From Myxococcales bacterium (GTDB taxonomy: Bacteria; Myxococcota_A; Bradymonadia; UBA7976; UBA1532), in the NCBI GenBank assembly GCA_020633555.1, contig JACKDL010000047.1, positions 1 to 38,247 on the forward strand: DNA of 38,247 bases, written 5' to 3'. Each line of letters begins with the position of its first letter. Positions within the stretch are counted from its first letter, which is position 1. Positions 7,774-18,514 of the stretch are shown in pieces. The notes under the pieces are model-generated. The model saw only the letters and a program-made list of their open reading frames with translations, was not told where the DNA came from and did no database searches. The position numbers and the translations under genes were made by a program.

Positions 7774-8616
7774 CTATCCGCCCGCCCTGCAGCCTGCAAG
7801 GGCCGCCGACACCCCCTCGATCACCGCCGCCAACGACACCCCGGCCGTGTCCACCGTGAGGTCGGCCTGCTGGTACAACGGGGCCCGTGCCGCGAGCAGC
7901 GCCCGCAGCTCGGCCATGGCGTGGGGGTGGTCCCGCATGGGGCGCCGATCGCCCTGCTGGATGACTCGATCCCAGTGGTCTTCGGGTCGGGCGCGGAGCC
8001 ACACCGTGGTGGCTGCCGCCCGCAGACGCGCGAAGTTCTCGGGGTGGGTGACGATGGAACCGCCGGTGGCCACCACGGCGTCGGGGCTGGCCTGCACCAC
8101 GGCGTCCAGCGCCTCGGACTCCAGCCGGCGGTAATACGCCTCGCCGTGCAGCGCGAAGAGCTCGGCCAGGCTCAGCTCGGCCCGGCGAGCGATCTCGGCG
8201 TCCAGCTCGACAAAGGGGCGCTTCAGGCGTGCCGCCAGGCGCCGGCCCACCGAGCTCTTCCCGGCCCCGCGCACACCCAACAGCGCGATGAGGCGACAGC
8301 CGCCCGGTTGGAAGCGCTGGCGCAGCCAGGCGGCCACCTCGGCCAGCTCGGCGGGCGTGCGCTCGGCCAGCAGCCCGTCCACCGCGCCGCGGGGCCCGCC
8401 GCTGACAAAGGCCGCCAGCGGAAGATCCAGCGCTGTGGCCAACGCCTGCAGCTTGAGCAGGGAGAGGTTGGCTTGTCCCTGCTCGGCCTGCGTGACGTAG
8501 CGCGGGCTGATGTCGGCCGCGTCAGCCAGCCCACGCACCGTGAGCCCGAGCGCCTGTCGGCGGGCGCGCAGGCGGTGGCCGACCTGGTGCGGGAGATCGT
8601 CGCGTGCAGCGGGCAT
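7774..8616 (-). CDS. boxR: BoxR/BzdR-family regulator: XRE-type HTH fused to a shikimate-kinase-like domain
   Basis: A 280-residue cytoplasmic regulator. Residues about 10-70 form an XRE/Cro-type helix-turn-helix (VGHRLRARRQALGLTVRGLA, ISPRYVTQAEQG). After a linker, residues about 108-275 resemble shikimate kinase, with P-loop GVRGAGKS (114-121) and ATGGSIV (184-190). This fusion is characteristic of BzdR and BoxR, which repress benzoate genes and are released by benzoyl-CoA binding to the kinase-like domain (established for Azoarcus). The start at 8616 was chosen because the HTH begins immediately after it; its ATG overlaps a TGCA repeat. It is divergent from boxC-boxB, as expected, and heads an operon with dam, plsB-like and gpsA-like genes. 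Family identity is strong; the effector is inferred. Confidence 0.9.
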   Translation of the reverse strand: MPAARDDLPHQVGHRLRARRQALGLTVRGLADAADISPRYVTQAEQGQANLSLLKLQALATALDLPLAAFVSGGPRGAVDGLLAERTPAELAEVAAWLRQRFQPGGCRLIALLGVRGAGKSSVGRRLAARLKRPFVELDAEIARRAELSLAELFALHGEAYYRRLESEALDAVVQASPDAVVATGGSIVTHPENFARLRAAATTVWLRARPEDHWDRVIQQGDRRPMRDHPHAMAELRALLAARAPLYQQADLTVDTAGVSLAAVIEGVSAALAGCRAGG

Positions 8617-8656
8617 GCAATATAATGCAGCACATCCTGAGACCCATGTGCAATAT
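8605..8656 (+). promoter_or_regulatory. boxCB promoter with TGCA-repeat operator (putative BoxR site)
   Basis: A perfect -10 hexamer TATAAT lies at 8621-8626, set within TGCAATATAATGCA (8616-8629). TGCA recurs at 8605, 8616, 8626 and 8649, the first three 10-11 bp apart (one helical turn). The octamer TGCAATAT is repeated exactly at 8616-8623 and 8649-8656, 33 bp (three turns) apart. No good -35 is seen. TGCA cores are the known recognition element of BzdR-type regulators, so binding here would cover the -10 and likely start of boxC and also the boxR start codon, giving repression of boxCB and autoregulation. Site assignment is inference from motif and context. Confidence 0.65.
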
Positions 8657-8729
8657 CCTGCTTGCCACCCGCAGGGCGACTTCCCTACGGTGTTTCCCTC
8701 GCCCAAAAGCCGCACAGGAAGAGCGCCCG

Positions 8730-11794
<3,065 letters not shown>

Positions 11795-11850
11795 GCCTCG
11801 CGTCCCGCCCGCCCGGGGGCCACCCGACGCCGCTCGGCACCTGCGGGCGC

Positions 11851-11879
11851 TTGCAAAGGCGGCCCCCCTCCCCTAGCTT
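11851..11879 (+). promoter_or_regulatory. candidate promoter for ychF
   Basis: TTGCAA (11851-11856) and TAGCTT (11874-11879) are separated by 17 bp in the 121-bp gap between boxB and ychF. This would separate constitutive ychF expression from the inducible box operon. Consensus matches are 4/6 and 3/6; no clear terminator for boxB was found upstream of it. Confidence 0.4.
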
Positions 11880-11915
11880 CCCGCCGTTCAACCACTTCCA
11901 CCCCTGCGAGGCGCC

Positions 11916-13004
<1,089 letters not shown>

Positions 13005-13011
13005 GCGCTCC

Positions 13012-13599
13012 GTGAGCTGGGATGACGAGGCGGCCACCTGGGACGAGGGGGTCTTTCAGCGGGCGTACGCCGAGGCGGCCCATCGATCCCTGATCGCGCT
13101 GGCGGACCGCTTCGGGATCTCGCTCGAGGGCGCGCGGATCTGCGACTTCGGCTGCGGGACGGGGCTGCTCACCGAGCGGCTGGCGGCGCGGGCGGCGCGC
13201 GTTGACGCGGTCGACACGTCGCCGGCAATGCTGGCTGTGCTGCGGGCGAAGGCCGCGCAGCACGGCTGGGGTCATGTGCACCTGTTCCCTCGCCTGATCT
13301 CGGCGACCACGCCCTACGACCTGGTGGTGTGTTCGTCGGTGTGCGCCTTCCTGGAGGACTACCGCGGCACGGTGCGGCAGCTCGTAGAGCGGATGCGGCC
13401 CGGCGGGCTGTTCGTGCAGTGGGACTGGGAGCTCGACCCGGCCAGCGAGGAGCCCATGGGGTTGAGCCGCGAGGCGATCCACGCCACGCTGCGCAGCGCG
13501 GGCCTGGCCGCCGTGACGGTGGAGATCGGCTTCGAGGCGACGGTCGAGGGGCACACCATGCGCCCTCTGGTGGGCGCCGGGCTGAGCCCGACGCCCTAG
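13012..13599 (+). CDS. class I SAM-dependent methyltransferase, substrate unknown
   Basis: A 195-residue Rossmann-fold methyltransferase. SAM-binding motif I is RICDFGCGTGLLTE (42-55), followed by an acidic residue at the end of strand 2 (VDAVDTSPAML) and motif IV/post-motif YDLVVCSSVCAFLED; the later RMRPGGLFVQWDWE matches the strand-5 region of UbiE/type-11-like methyltransferases. The GTG at 13012, 7 bp after the ychF stop, gives the natural N-terminus (SWDDEAATWDEG); no ATG is available between it and motif I. The short protein lacks any extra substrate domain, so the target (small molecule or protein) cannot be named. It is probably co-transcribed with ychF. Confidence 0.82.
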   Translation: MSWDDEAATWDEGVFQRAYAEAAHRSLIALADRFGISLEGARICDFGCGTGLLTERLAARAARVDAVDTSPAMLAVLRAKAAQHGWGHVHLFPRLISATTPYDLVVCSSVCAFLEDYRGTVRQLVERMRPGGLFVQWDWELDPASEEPMGLSREAIHATLRSAGLAAVTVEIGFEATVEGHTMRPLVGAGLSPTP

Positions 13600-13685
13600 C
13601 CCAACGCCCCAGGGACCGCCTGGGCCGCAGGGTCCCACGCAGGGCGGGTTCCAGCGGCCCGGAGTCAGCGGCAGAGGGAGGGTTC

Positions 13686-14081
13686 ATGGCCATCACGGGG
13701 CTCATCGCCGCCGGCCTGCTGATCGGGGTCGCCGGGTTTCAGGTGGCGCTCGCGGCGGGCGCGGGTTGGGGGCACCTGGCGTTCGGGGGACGCGCGGTGG
13801 AGGCGCCCGGTCCCCTGCCCCCGCGGATGCGGCGGGTGAGCGGGGCGAACGCGGCCGCGCTGGTCCTGATGGCAGTGCTGACCCTCGACGGGAGCGGGTG
13901 GCTCAGCCTGGGCGTACCCCCGGCCGCTCAGCGGGTGGTGCTGTGGGCGCTGTGCGGGTTCATGGCGCTGAACACCGTGGGCAATCTGGCCGCCCGGCAC
14001 CCCTTCGAGCGGTTCGGCATGGGGGCGGTGAGCCTGACGCTGGCGCTCCTTCTGGGCCGCCTGGCGTTGGGCCTCGGCTGA
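13686..14081 (+). CDS. small four-helix membrane protein, function unknown
   Basis: 131 residues, mostly hydrophobic, with about four transmembrane helices (roughly 4-26, 52-70, 83-100 and 110-130) and a short cytoplasmic loop with basic residues (PRMRRVSG). A strong purine ribosome-binding site (GAGGGAGGG, about 13675-13683) precedes the ATG at 13686. A loop motif NTVGNLAARHPFERFG before the last helix is the most conserved-looking stretch, but I do not recognise the family. It stands between a methyltransferase and a cytochrome c gene that has its own promoter. Membrane location is well supported; no function is proposed. Confidence 0.75.
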   Translation: MAITGLIAAGLLIGVAGFQVALAAGAGWGHLAFGGRAVEAPGPLPPRMRRVSGANAAALVLMAVLTLDGSGWLSLGVPPAAQRVVLWALCGFMALNTVGNLAARHPFERFGMGAVSLTLALLLGRLALGLG

Positions 14082-14108
14082 CGCGGCCAGGCGGGGCGCC
14101 GATTCGGT

Positions 14109-14137
14109 TTGGGGCCAACCGGCCCACCTCGTATGCT
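14109..14137 (+). promoter_or_regulatory. candidate promoter for the cytochrome c gene
   Basis: TTGGGG (14109-14114) and TATGCT (14132-14137) are 17 bp apart. Transcription would start near 14144, leaving a leader of about 20 nt that contains a near-perfect Shine-Dalgarno AGGAGGT (about 14153-14159) before the ATG at 14165. The -10 matches consensus 4/6. Confidence 0.45.
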
Positions 14138-14164
14138 GTCCACCGCATTTTGCAGGAGGTCCTC

Positions 14165-14797
14165 ATGGGACGGACAGGGTTGGGGCTGGGGGTCGTGTTG
14201 GCCGGGCTGTTGGCAGCCGGGCCGGCGCAGGCCGACGGCGACGCGGCCAAGGGCAAGGCGAAGTACGCGACCTGCGTGGCGTGTCACGGGGCGAACGGCG
14301 AGGGCAACGTGGCCCTGAACGCGCCCACCATCGCCGGGCAGGCCACCTGGTACCTGGAGCGGCAGCTCAAGCACTTCAAGGACAGCGTGCGTGGGGCGGA
14401 TGCGAAGGACGTCTACGGCATGCAGATGCGGCCGATGGCGATGATCCTGGCGACCGATCAGGACATCGCCGACGTGGCGGCCCATGTGAGCGGGTTGAAG
14501 GCTGCGAAGTCCGCGGGGACGCTGGGGGGGGACGCCGCCAAGGGCAAGGCGCTGTACGGGTTGTGTACGGCCTGCCACGGCCCGAAGGCCGAGGGCATGC
14601 AGGCGCTGAACAGCCCCCGGTTGACGTTCCAACAGGACTGGTACCTGCTGCGACAGCTCAAGAACTTCCAGAGCGGGCTGCGGGGCGCCCACCCCCAGGA
14701 CGTCTACGGGATGCAGATGGCCCCCATGGCGAAGACGCTGGTGAACGAGCAGGCGCTGAAGGACGTGATCGCCTACATCAAGTCACTGGAGCAGTAG
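14165..14797 (+). CDS. periplasmic dihaem cytochrome c (c4/c553-like)
   Basis: A soluble periplasmic electron carrier of 210 residues. A Sec signal peptide (1 to about 23, ending AQA) is followed by two tandem class I cytochrome c domains. Haem-binding sites are CVACH (37-41) and CTACH (134-138). Each domain also carries a near-identical YGMQMxPMA segment supplying the probable Met axial ligand, plus WYLxRQLKxF, so the two halves are an internal duplication. This layout is that of cytochrome c4, which usually passes electrons to terminal oxidases. No oxidase or bc1 gene is nearby. A very strong ribosome-binding site and its own candidate promoter suggest good expression. Cytochrome assignment is certain; the partner is unknown. 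Confidence 0.93.
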   Translation: MGRTGLGLGVVLAGLLAAGPAQADGDAAKGKAKYATCVACHGANGEGNVALNAPTIAGQATWYLERQLKHFKDSVRGADAKDVYGMQMRPMAMILATDQDIADVAAHVSGLKAAKSAGTLGGDAAKGKALYGLCTACHGPKAEGMQALNSPRLTFQQDWYLLRQLKNFQSGLRGAHPQDVYGMQMAPMAKTLVNEQALKDVIAYIKSLEQ

Positions 14798-14800
14798 CCC

Positions 14801-14816
14801 GGCCGCCACGGCGGTC
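14801..14816 (+). terminator. short GC hairpin after the cytochrome gene
   Basis: GGCCGCC (14801-14807) pairs with GGCGGTC (14810-14816), a 7-bp stem with one G-T pair, beginning 3 nt after the cytochrome stop. A pyrimidine-rich CCTGCCCCTT follows rather than a T-run, so this is a weak terminator candidate. Confidence 0.35.
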
Positions 14817-14884
14817 CCTGCCCCTTGCGGCCCAGGGTGCGCGGCGGCATGGTGCGCGCCGACTCAGACCCTCTGGAGGCCGCC

Positions 14885-15472
14885 GTGAACCCCGACCTGA
14901 ACCCCGAGCTGTCGAACCGCGCCGACGGCGCCTGCGAGCTCTGTGGCGCCGCCGAGCAGCTCGACGCCTTCCCGGTGCCGCCGCACGCCGAGGCCACCGC
15001 CGAGCACGGCGTCGTGCTCTGCGCCACCTGCCTGGGTCAGGCCCGCGGCGACGCCGAGCTGGACGCCACCCACCTGTTCTGCTTGCAGGGATCGGCGTGG
15101 AGCGAGGTGCAGGCGGTGCAGATCCTGACCTGGCAGCTCCTGCATCGCCTGCCGGGTGAGGCCTGGGCGCTGGAACTCCGCGAGCAGATCTGGCTGGACG
15201 ACGCAGCCCGCGCTTGGGCCGAGGCCGGCCTGAAGGGCGCCGCGGCGAGCGAGGATCAGGTGGCCGTCGTGGACAGCAACGGCACGCCGCTGGCCAACGG
15301 CGACAGCGTGAGCCTGATCAAGAGCCTGGACGTGAAGGGCACGAGCTTCGTGGCCAAGCGCGGCACGGCGGTGCGCAACATCCGCCTGACCGAGGATCCG
15401 ACCCACGTGCAGGGCAAGGTCAACGGGGTGACGATCTACATCAAGACCGAATACGTGAAGAAGATCGGCTGA
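14885..15472 (+). CDS. PhnA/YjdM-family zinc-ribbon protein
   Basis: 195 residues with the two parts of the PhnA (YjdM) family: an N-terminal zinc ribbon with Cys17/Cys20 (CELC) and Cys46/Cys49 (CATC), and a C-terminal SH3-like domain starting near VVDSNGTPLANGDSV and ending VNGVTIYIKTEYVKKIG, which is highly typical. Despite the name, the family is not required for phosphonate cleavage and its function is poorly defined. The GTG at 14885 was chosen because it follows GGAGG (14875-14879) and gives the family-typical start NPDLNPELSNRADGACELCG; the ATG at 14849 is an alternative. It is convergent with the tail-sheath gene. Family assignment is strong, biochemical role unknown. Confidence 0.88.
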   Translation: MNPDLNPELSNRADGACELCGAAEQLDAFPVPPHAEATAEHGVVLCATCLGQARGDAELDATHLFCLQGSAWSEVQAVQILTWQLLHRLPGEAWALELREQIWLDDAARAWAEAGLKGAAASEDQVAVVDSNGTPLANGDSVSLIKSLDVKGTSFVAKRGTAVRNIRLTEDPTHVQGKVNGVTIYIKTEYVKKIG

Positions 15473-15505
15473 CTCCCCGAAACTTGAGGCTCCTCCACGG
15501 GCCGA

Positions 15506-15542
15506 ACCAGCCTGTGCGCCGTCAGCTTTGGCACGGGCTGGT
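15506..15542. terminator. 12-bp stem hairpin between convergent phnA-like and sheath genes
   Basis: ACCAGCCTGTGC (15506-15517) pairs with GCACGGGCTGGT (15531-15542) around a 13-nt loop; one G-T pair is the only imperfection. It fills the 80-bp gap between the two convergent stop codons (15472 and 15553), so it is most simply a bidirectional transcription terminator. No T-tract is present. Confidence 0.5.
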
Positions 15543-15552
15543 GCCCTCCCAC

Positions 15553-17106
15553 CTACGGGTTGGCCCCGGCAATCTGCTGAAGATGGAGAAGCACGAACTC
15601 CCCCGGTTTGAGCGGCGCAAAGCCGACGATCATGTTCACGACGCCCACGTCGATGTCGGCCTGTGTGGTGGTGGAGACGTCACACCGCACAAAAAAGGCC
15701 GCCGAGGCCGTCGAACCCTGAAAGGCCCCTTGCCGAAAGAGGTCGCTCAAGAAGCCACCGATCTGGTGGCAGAGTTCATCCCACAGCGGTTCGGCGTTGG
15801 GCTCGAAGGTGGCCCACCCGATGCCGCTGCGCACGCTCTGCTCGATGTGATCCGCCAGGCGCCGGACCGGGACGTACCGATAGTCGTCATCCAGCCCGTC
15901 GGCACCCGCGAGCGTGCGCGCCCCCCAGACCACGGGCCCTGTGCCGGGGAAGCTGCACAGCGGGTTGATGCCCAGGCGGTTGAGCGCCGCGCTCTGTTCG
16001 TCGGTGAGTCGACAGGTCAGCTCCACGCCTGTGGGGAGCGTGGCTGAGAGGCCTGCGGGGGCCGTCCAGACGCCGCGCTCGGCGTCGATGCGACTGAAGA
16101 TGCCGGCCATCATGCCTGAGACAAGCGAGGGCCGCGGCTCGCCCCCTTCGCCACCGTCGGACACCCGGATCCGGGGGACGTAGACGGCGACGTGCCGGGC
16201 CAGCTCGCCGACGAGCCCCAGCTCGGACGGGTCGATGGCGTCGAGCCGGCCCGCGGCGAGCGCCCCATCCCAGGTGGACGGCGGATCGATGAGTGCGAGC
16301 GCCCCCCGCTTCTGGGCGTACTCGGCGGCGCGGACACAGACGTCTTGGCCCACGAAGCCGACGACGGTGTCCGTCGGCACGCAGATCAGGTTCACGACGT
16401 CCACCGCGTCGAGCGCTTGAAAGCCGTGGCCGGCCACGTGGGTGAGGTAGTCGGCTGGGGTCAGGCGCGGGCACTCTCCCCCACCCGCCCCCGTGGCCTG
16501 GGTGCCGTCTGCCGGGCGCTCGCTGGCGCTGGCCTCATGGTCGGGCGACAGCAGGGTCGAGCCACCCAGCACCCGATCCAGCGAGCGCTCGGTGCCCGGT
16601 TTGAGGGTGACCCTCAGGTGGTCCTCGCTGAGGGTGACCCCCCCGGCGCCGTCCAGGAGGCGGACTCGCAGGTTGAACAGGTCGCCGGCCACGCAGCCCG
16701 CCGGCACCTGCTCGGGCGAGAGGTCGGCAAGGCCCGCGTAGTCCACCGTCACGGTGAGGCGGTTGCCCCACGTGCCTTCGTCGTGGGCGCGCAAGGTGAG
16801 GGCGTCGCCGAGCCTCAGGGCCGCCTGGGTACCCCAGCCCAGCCGCACGACGACCGCGTGGGCGCCGCCTGCCCGGAAGAAGTCACGGACGGCGCAACTC
16901 ACGGGGTGCGAGCGCTGGACCTCGCCAAAGATCCGCGCGAAGTCGTCGAAGGACCGGACGGAGGTCGCCTGCTGCATCGGGCCGCGGTCCGTGCGCCCCA
17001 GGAACGCGGTGATCGCGGTGGGCTGCCCCTGAATCGGGACGGCACCGGGGCTGACCTCCTGAACGTACACCCCAGGGTAGGCGAGCGGCGGGCGCTCAAG
17101 CGGCAT
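15553..17106 (-). CDS. contractile tail sheath protein (phage/eCIS type), orphan
   Basis: A 517-residue tail sheath subunit, the protein that contracts around the inner tube of myophage tails and extracellular contractile injection systems. The N-terminus has the sheath signature YPGVYVQEVSPG with an AFLGRTDRGP segment. The C-terminal domain is diagnostic: NPLCSFPGTGPVVWGARTLAG, then YVPVRRLADHIEQSV, a TFEPNAEPLWDEL segment, and a final DVGVVNMIVGFAPLKPGEFV strand. The middle (about 100-330) is a variable insertion domain exposed on assembled sheaths. The ATG at 17106 follows GGAGG. No tube, baseplate, spike, tape-measure or AAA+ gene is in the window; the neighbours are metabolic genes. Identity is strong; whether it works with a distant apparatus is unknown. 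Confidence 0.9.
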   Translation of the reverse strand: MPLERPPLAYPGVYVQEVSPGAVPIQGQPTAITAFLGRTDRGPMQQATSVRSFDDFARIFGEVQRSHPVSCAVRDFFRAGGAHAVVVRLGWGTQAALRLGDALTLRAHDEGTWGNRLTVTVDYAGLADLSPEQVPAGCVAGDLFNLRVRLLDGAGGVTLSEDHLRVTLKPGTERSLDRVLGGSTLLSPDHEASASERPADGTQATGAGGGECPRLTPADYLTHVAGHGFQALDAVDVVNLICVPTDTVVGFVGQDVCVRAAEYAQKRGALALIDPPSTWDGALAAGRLDAIDPSELGLVGELARHVAVYVPRIRVSDGGEGGEPRPSLVSGMMAGIFSRIDAERGVWTAPAGLSATLPTGVELTCRLTDEQSAALNRLGINPLCSFPGTGPVVWGARTLAGADGLDDDYRYVPVRRLADHIEQSVRSGIGWATFEPNAEPLWDELCHQIGGFLSDLFRQGAFQGSTASAAFFVRCDVSTTTQADIDVGVVNMIVGFAPLKPGEFVLLHLQQIAGANP

Positions 17107-17170
17107 GGCGATGCCTCCCAACACTGCATGTTGCGGTCGTTGGCCAGACGCTGCCGCCGGGCCGCTTTCC

Positions 17171-17210
17171 ACGTTAGTGGGCGGCCCAAGGGGTCACAAC
17201 GGCGTTGTGA
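17171..17210 (-). promoter_or_regulatory. candidate promoter and palindromic operator of the sheath gene
   Basis: On the minus strand TTGTGA (17199-17194) and TAACGT (17176-17171) are 17 bp apart. The -35 lies inside a perfect inverted repeat TCACAAC-GGC-GTTGTGA (17194-17210), the arrangement expected of a repressor operator. The repeat also begins 18 bp beyond the aminotransferase stop, so it could instead be a small terminator hairpin for that gene. Confidence 0.4.
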
Positions 17211-17227
17211 GGGGTCCGGTGCGGGCC

Positions 17228-18403
17228 TCAGCCGGCCAACACCTCGGCGGCGGCCGCCAAGGGGTCGGCCTTGGGCTTGAAGCCCTCGGCCTGCAGGCTG
17301 GCGGACAGGGCCGACAGGCACAGGGTGAGGTTGCGCGGCGTGCTGGCGGCGCCCATGAGGCCGATGCGCCAGGCCCTCCCGGCGAACTGGCCCAGGCCGC
17401 CGCCGATCTCCAGGCCGTAGTCACTCATCAGCCGGCCACGGACGCGCTTGTCGTCGACGCCCTCGGGGATGGCCACCAGGGTCAGCGGGTCCAGGCGCTC
17501 GCTGGCCTTCACGGGCAGCTCCAGGCCCATGGCCTGCAGGCCGGCGCGCAAGGCCGCCGCGTGACGGGCGTGGCGCGCGAACCGGGCCTCCAGGCCCTCG
17601 TCCAGGGCCAGGCGCAGGGCCTCGTGGATGGCGTAGTTCATGTTCACGGGGGCGGTGTGATGGTAGGCGCGGGCGCCGCCCCAGTAGTTGGCGATGAGGT
17701 TCAGGTCCAGGTACCAGCTCTGCACGGGGTGCTTGCGGGTCTTCAGGGTGGTGACGGCCCGATCCGAGAAGCTGATGGGGGCGAGCCCGGGCGGGCACGA
17801 GAGGCACTTCTGGGTGCCGCTGTAGGCGGCGTCCACGCCGTGCTTGTCGAGGTCGATGGGCACGCCCGCCAGCGAGGTCACGCAGTCGGTGAGCAGCAGG
17901 GCGCCGGCCGCGTCGGCGATGGCGCGCATGGGGCTCAGGTCCTGCAGCACGCCGGTGCTGGTCTCGGCGTGCACCAGGGCCATGACTTTGAAGGGGCCCT
18001 TCGCCTTGGCGGCCTTCATCAGGTCGTCGGGGTCCAGGGCCTGGCCCCACGGCGCATCGACGGTGACCACTTCGGCGCCGCAGCGGCGGGCCACCTCGGC
18101 CATGCGGCCGCCGAAGACGCCATGCACACCGATGAGGGCCTTGTCGCCCGGCTCCAGCAGGTTGACGAACAGCGTCTCCATGCCCGCGGAGCCGGTGCCG
18201 CTCATGGGCATGGTCATCTCATTGGCCGTGCCGAACACCGGGCGCAGCATGGCGCGCACCTCATCCATGACCTGCAGGAACATGGGATCCAGGTGGCCCA
18301 CGGTGGGCGCCCCCAGGGCGCGGAGCACCGAGGGCGCCACATCGGACGGGCCGGGGCCCATGAGCACGCGGGCGGGGGGATCGACGGGGCGGTAGGCGGT
18401 CAT
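17228..18403 (-). CDS. class V PLP aminotransferase (alanine-glyoxylate / serine-pyruvate type)
   Basis: A 391-residue cytoplasmic pyridoxal-phosphate aminotransferase of the AGXT/serine-glyoxylate group. Seen: substrate-entry motif MGPGPSDV (15-22), cofactor phosphate site SGTGSAGMET (68-77), HAETSTGV (145-152), PLP-binding Asp in LLTDCVTSLAG (170-180), and the Schiff-base Lys199 in SGTQKCLSCPPG. The C-terminal WRIGLMG is family-typical. The start at 18403 follows GGAGG. Amino donor and acceptor (Ala, Ser, glyoxylate, pyruvate) cannot be separated by inspection. It is transcribed divergently from a MATE exporter and stands 121 bp upstream of the sheath gene in the same direction. Confidence 0.92.
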   Translation of the reverse strand: MTAYRPVDPPARVLMGPGPSDVAPSVLRALGAPTVGHLDPMFLQVMDEVRAMLRPVFGTANEMTMPMSGTGSAGMETLFVNLLEPGDKALIGVHGVFGGRMAEVARRCGAEVVTVDAPWGQALDPDDLMKAAKAKGPFKVMALVHAETSTGVLQDLSPMRAIADAAGALLLTDCVTSLAGVPIDLDKHGVDAAYSGTQKCLSCPPGLAPISFSDRAVTTLKTRKHPVQSWYLDLNLIANYWGGARAYHHTAPVNMNYAIHEALRLALDEGLEARFARHARHAAALRAGLQAMGLELPVKASERLDPLTLVAIPEGVDDKRVRGRLMSDYGLEIGGGLGQFAGRAWRIGLMGAASTPRNLTLCLSALSASLQAEGFKPKADPLAAAAEVLAG

Positions 18404-18514
18404 CGGGTCCTCCAGGGGCTGACGCACGGCGACCCTATGCCCGCGCCGGGGGTGGCGGCAACCGCCCCGAGCCGCCACCCTGCCCGCCACCGCCACCACC
18501 CCGGGAGGGCCCCC

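Noticed and set aside
6828..7799. N-terminal extension of the PlsB-like protein by 324 in-frame codons
   Set aside because: The extension overlaps the Dam-like gene in another frame and is shadow-like; the ATG at 6827 sits in an ATGA overlap and gives a natural acyltransferase start.
15553..17106. Prophage remnant
   Set aside because: Only the sheath gene is phage-like; no integrase, att-site repeats, capsid, terminase or other tail genes are visible, and the neighbours are ordinary chromosomal genes.
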